Position numbers and translations under genes: made by a program. DNA of 64,000 bases, from the NCBI RefSeq assembly GCF_004193775.1, contig NC_041011.1, positions 46,259,167 through 46,323,166 of the forward strand, in the 5' to 3' direction. Source of the DNA: Glycine soja (Eukaryota; Streptophyta; Magnoliopsida; Fabales; Fabaceae). Positions within the stretch are counted from its first letter, which is position 1; every line of letters begins with the position of its first letter. Below the pieces are notes generated by a model. It did no database searches. It was not told the DNA's origin and saw nothing but the letters and a program-made list of their open reading frames with translations. Shown here in pieces: positions 63,548 through 64,000 of the stretch.

Positions 63548-64000
63548 GATTAAGTAATTATGTAAAAACATTTTACATTATTATTACATGTCTTATTTTT
63601 CTTTTATATATTTTGCTGATGTAAAATATATCTTAGTATAATATTTCTCCGTCTAAAAATAAGCATTATTTTAGGTTATTTTTATACAAATTAATAAATA
63701 AATGGAAGAGATAATTAGTTTTACAAAACTGAACTTGTTAAATAGATATAAAAGAATAGTATTAATATTAGATTAAAATATTAAAGTAATATTTATTAGG
63801 AGTATTAATAAAAATGGGTTAGATATAACATTTATTTTGGAACAAATTATTTTTTCAAATATGACACTTATTCTTGAAATTATGAGAAAAGAAATATAAT
63901 GAGTGTTCTTAGAATTGAAACATTGGTTAATTAAAGAAATAAAAGATATATTTAATGAAAACAACATATTTATTGAAACATAACATATCACCAACAAATA
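63420..64000. other. GASA 3' flank with an (AT)n tract
   Basis: Contains the GASA 3' UTR, a (AT)n run at 63503-63543 and AT-rich spacer to the window end. No further gene is seen. Confidence 0.65.

Noticed and set aside
1..64000. tRNA, rRNA, CRISPR or bacterial-type operon features
   Set aside because: No T-loop plus acceptor pairing, rRNA core or regular spacer array was noticed by eye; a covariance-model scan would be decisive for tRNAs and small RNAs.

Overview
This is a nuclear plant genomic window, most likely from a legume and probably Glycine or a close relative. The reasons are intron-split genes with GT..AG borders, AT-rich intergenic DNA full of small fold-back repeats, a chalcone 2'-O-methyltransferase-type gene very close to the alfalfa enzyme I recall, and plant LTR and LINE retroelements. 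No bacterial operons, CRISPR arrays, rRNA or convincing tRNA genes were seen.

Layout: (1) 1-3.6 kb is repeat-rich spacer. (2) 3647-8692 (+) is a PS1-like gene: an FHA domain, a long linker with internal tandem repeats, and a C-terminal PIN-type domain. (3) 10265-11788 (-) is a STOP1-type C2H2 zinc-finger regulator with a 5'UTR intron. (4) 14941-18796 (-) is a PYG7-like plastid TPR protein for photosystem I assembly. (5) 20621-24402 (+) is the plastid pyruvate dehydrogenase E2 subunit. (6) 25050-29997 (-) is a full-length Ty1/copia element with apparently identical 239-bp LTRs, a TTTTG target duplication, a primer-binding site and a polypurine tract; its gag and pol frames are offset. (7) 30-41.8 kb is mainly spacer and repeats, with one unrecognised 161-aa single-exon ORF and a decayed copia RT/RNase H remnant. 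(8) 41838-43658 (+) is the O-methyltransferase. (9) 44982-51574 (-) is a seven-exon DUF616 membrane protein with TRIM-like and other repeats in its introns. (10) 54.9-56.1 kb holds a decayed LINE (-) and 58.0-58.6 kb an mTERF-like pseudogene with two in-frame stops. (11) 61069-63419 (+) is a three-exon GASA/snakin peptide gene. The rest is AT-rich spacer with (AT)n microsatellites.

The genes are independent housekeeping or regulatory loci, not a functional cluster. Two serve the plastid (E2, PYG7), one meiosis (PS1), one acid/aluminium tolerance (STOP1) and one specialised phenolic metabolism (OMT). From recalled Arabidopsis locus numbers, PS1, STOP1, plastid E2 and DUF616 lie in the same order on Arabidopsis chromosome 1, so the window looks like an ancient collinear block into which other genes and transposons have entered. 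I found no convincing new biological system. The strongest leads are the freshly duplicated 255-bp coding repeat in PS1 and the young copia insertion with its single gag/pol frame break. Exon borders were set by hand from splice consensus, frame continuity and family resemblance; every multi-exon model given keeps an open frame from start to stop.
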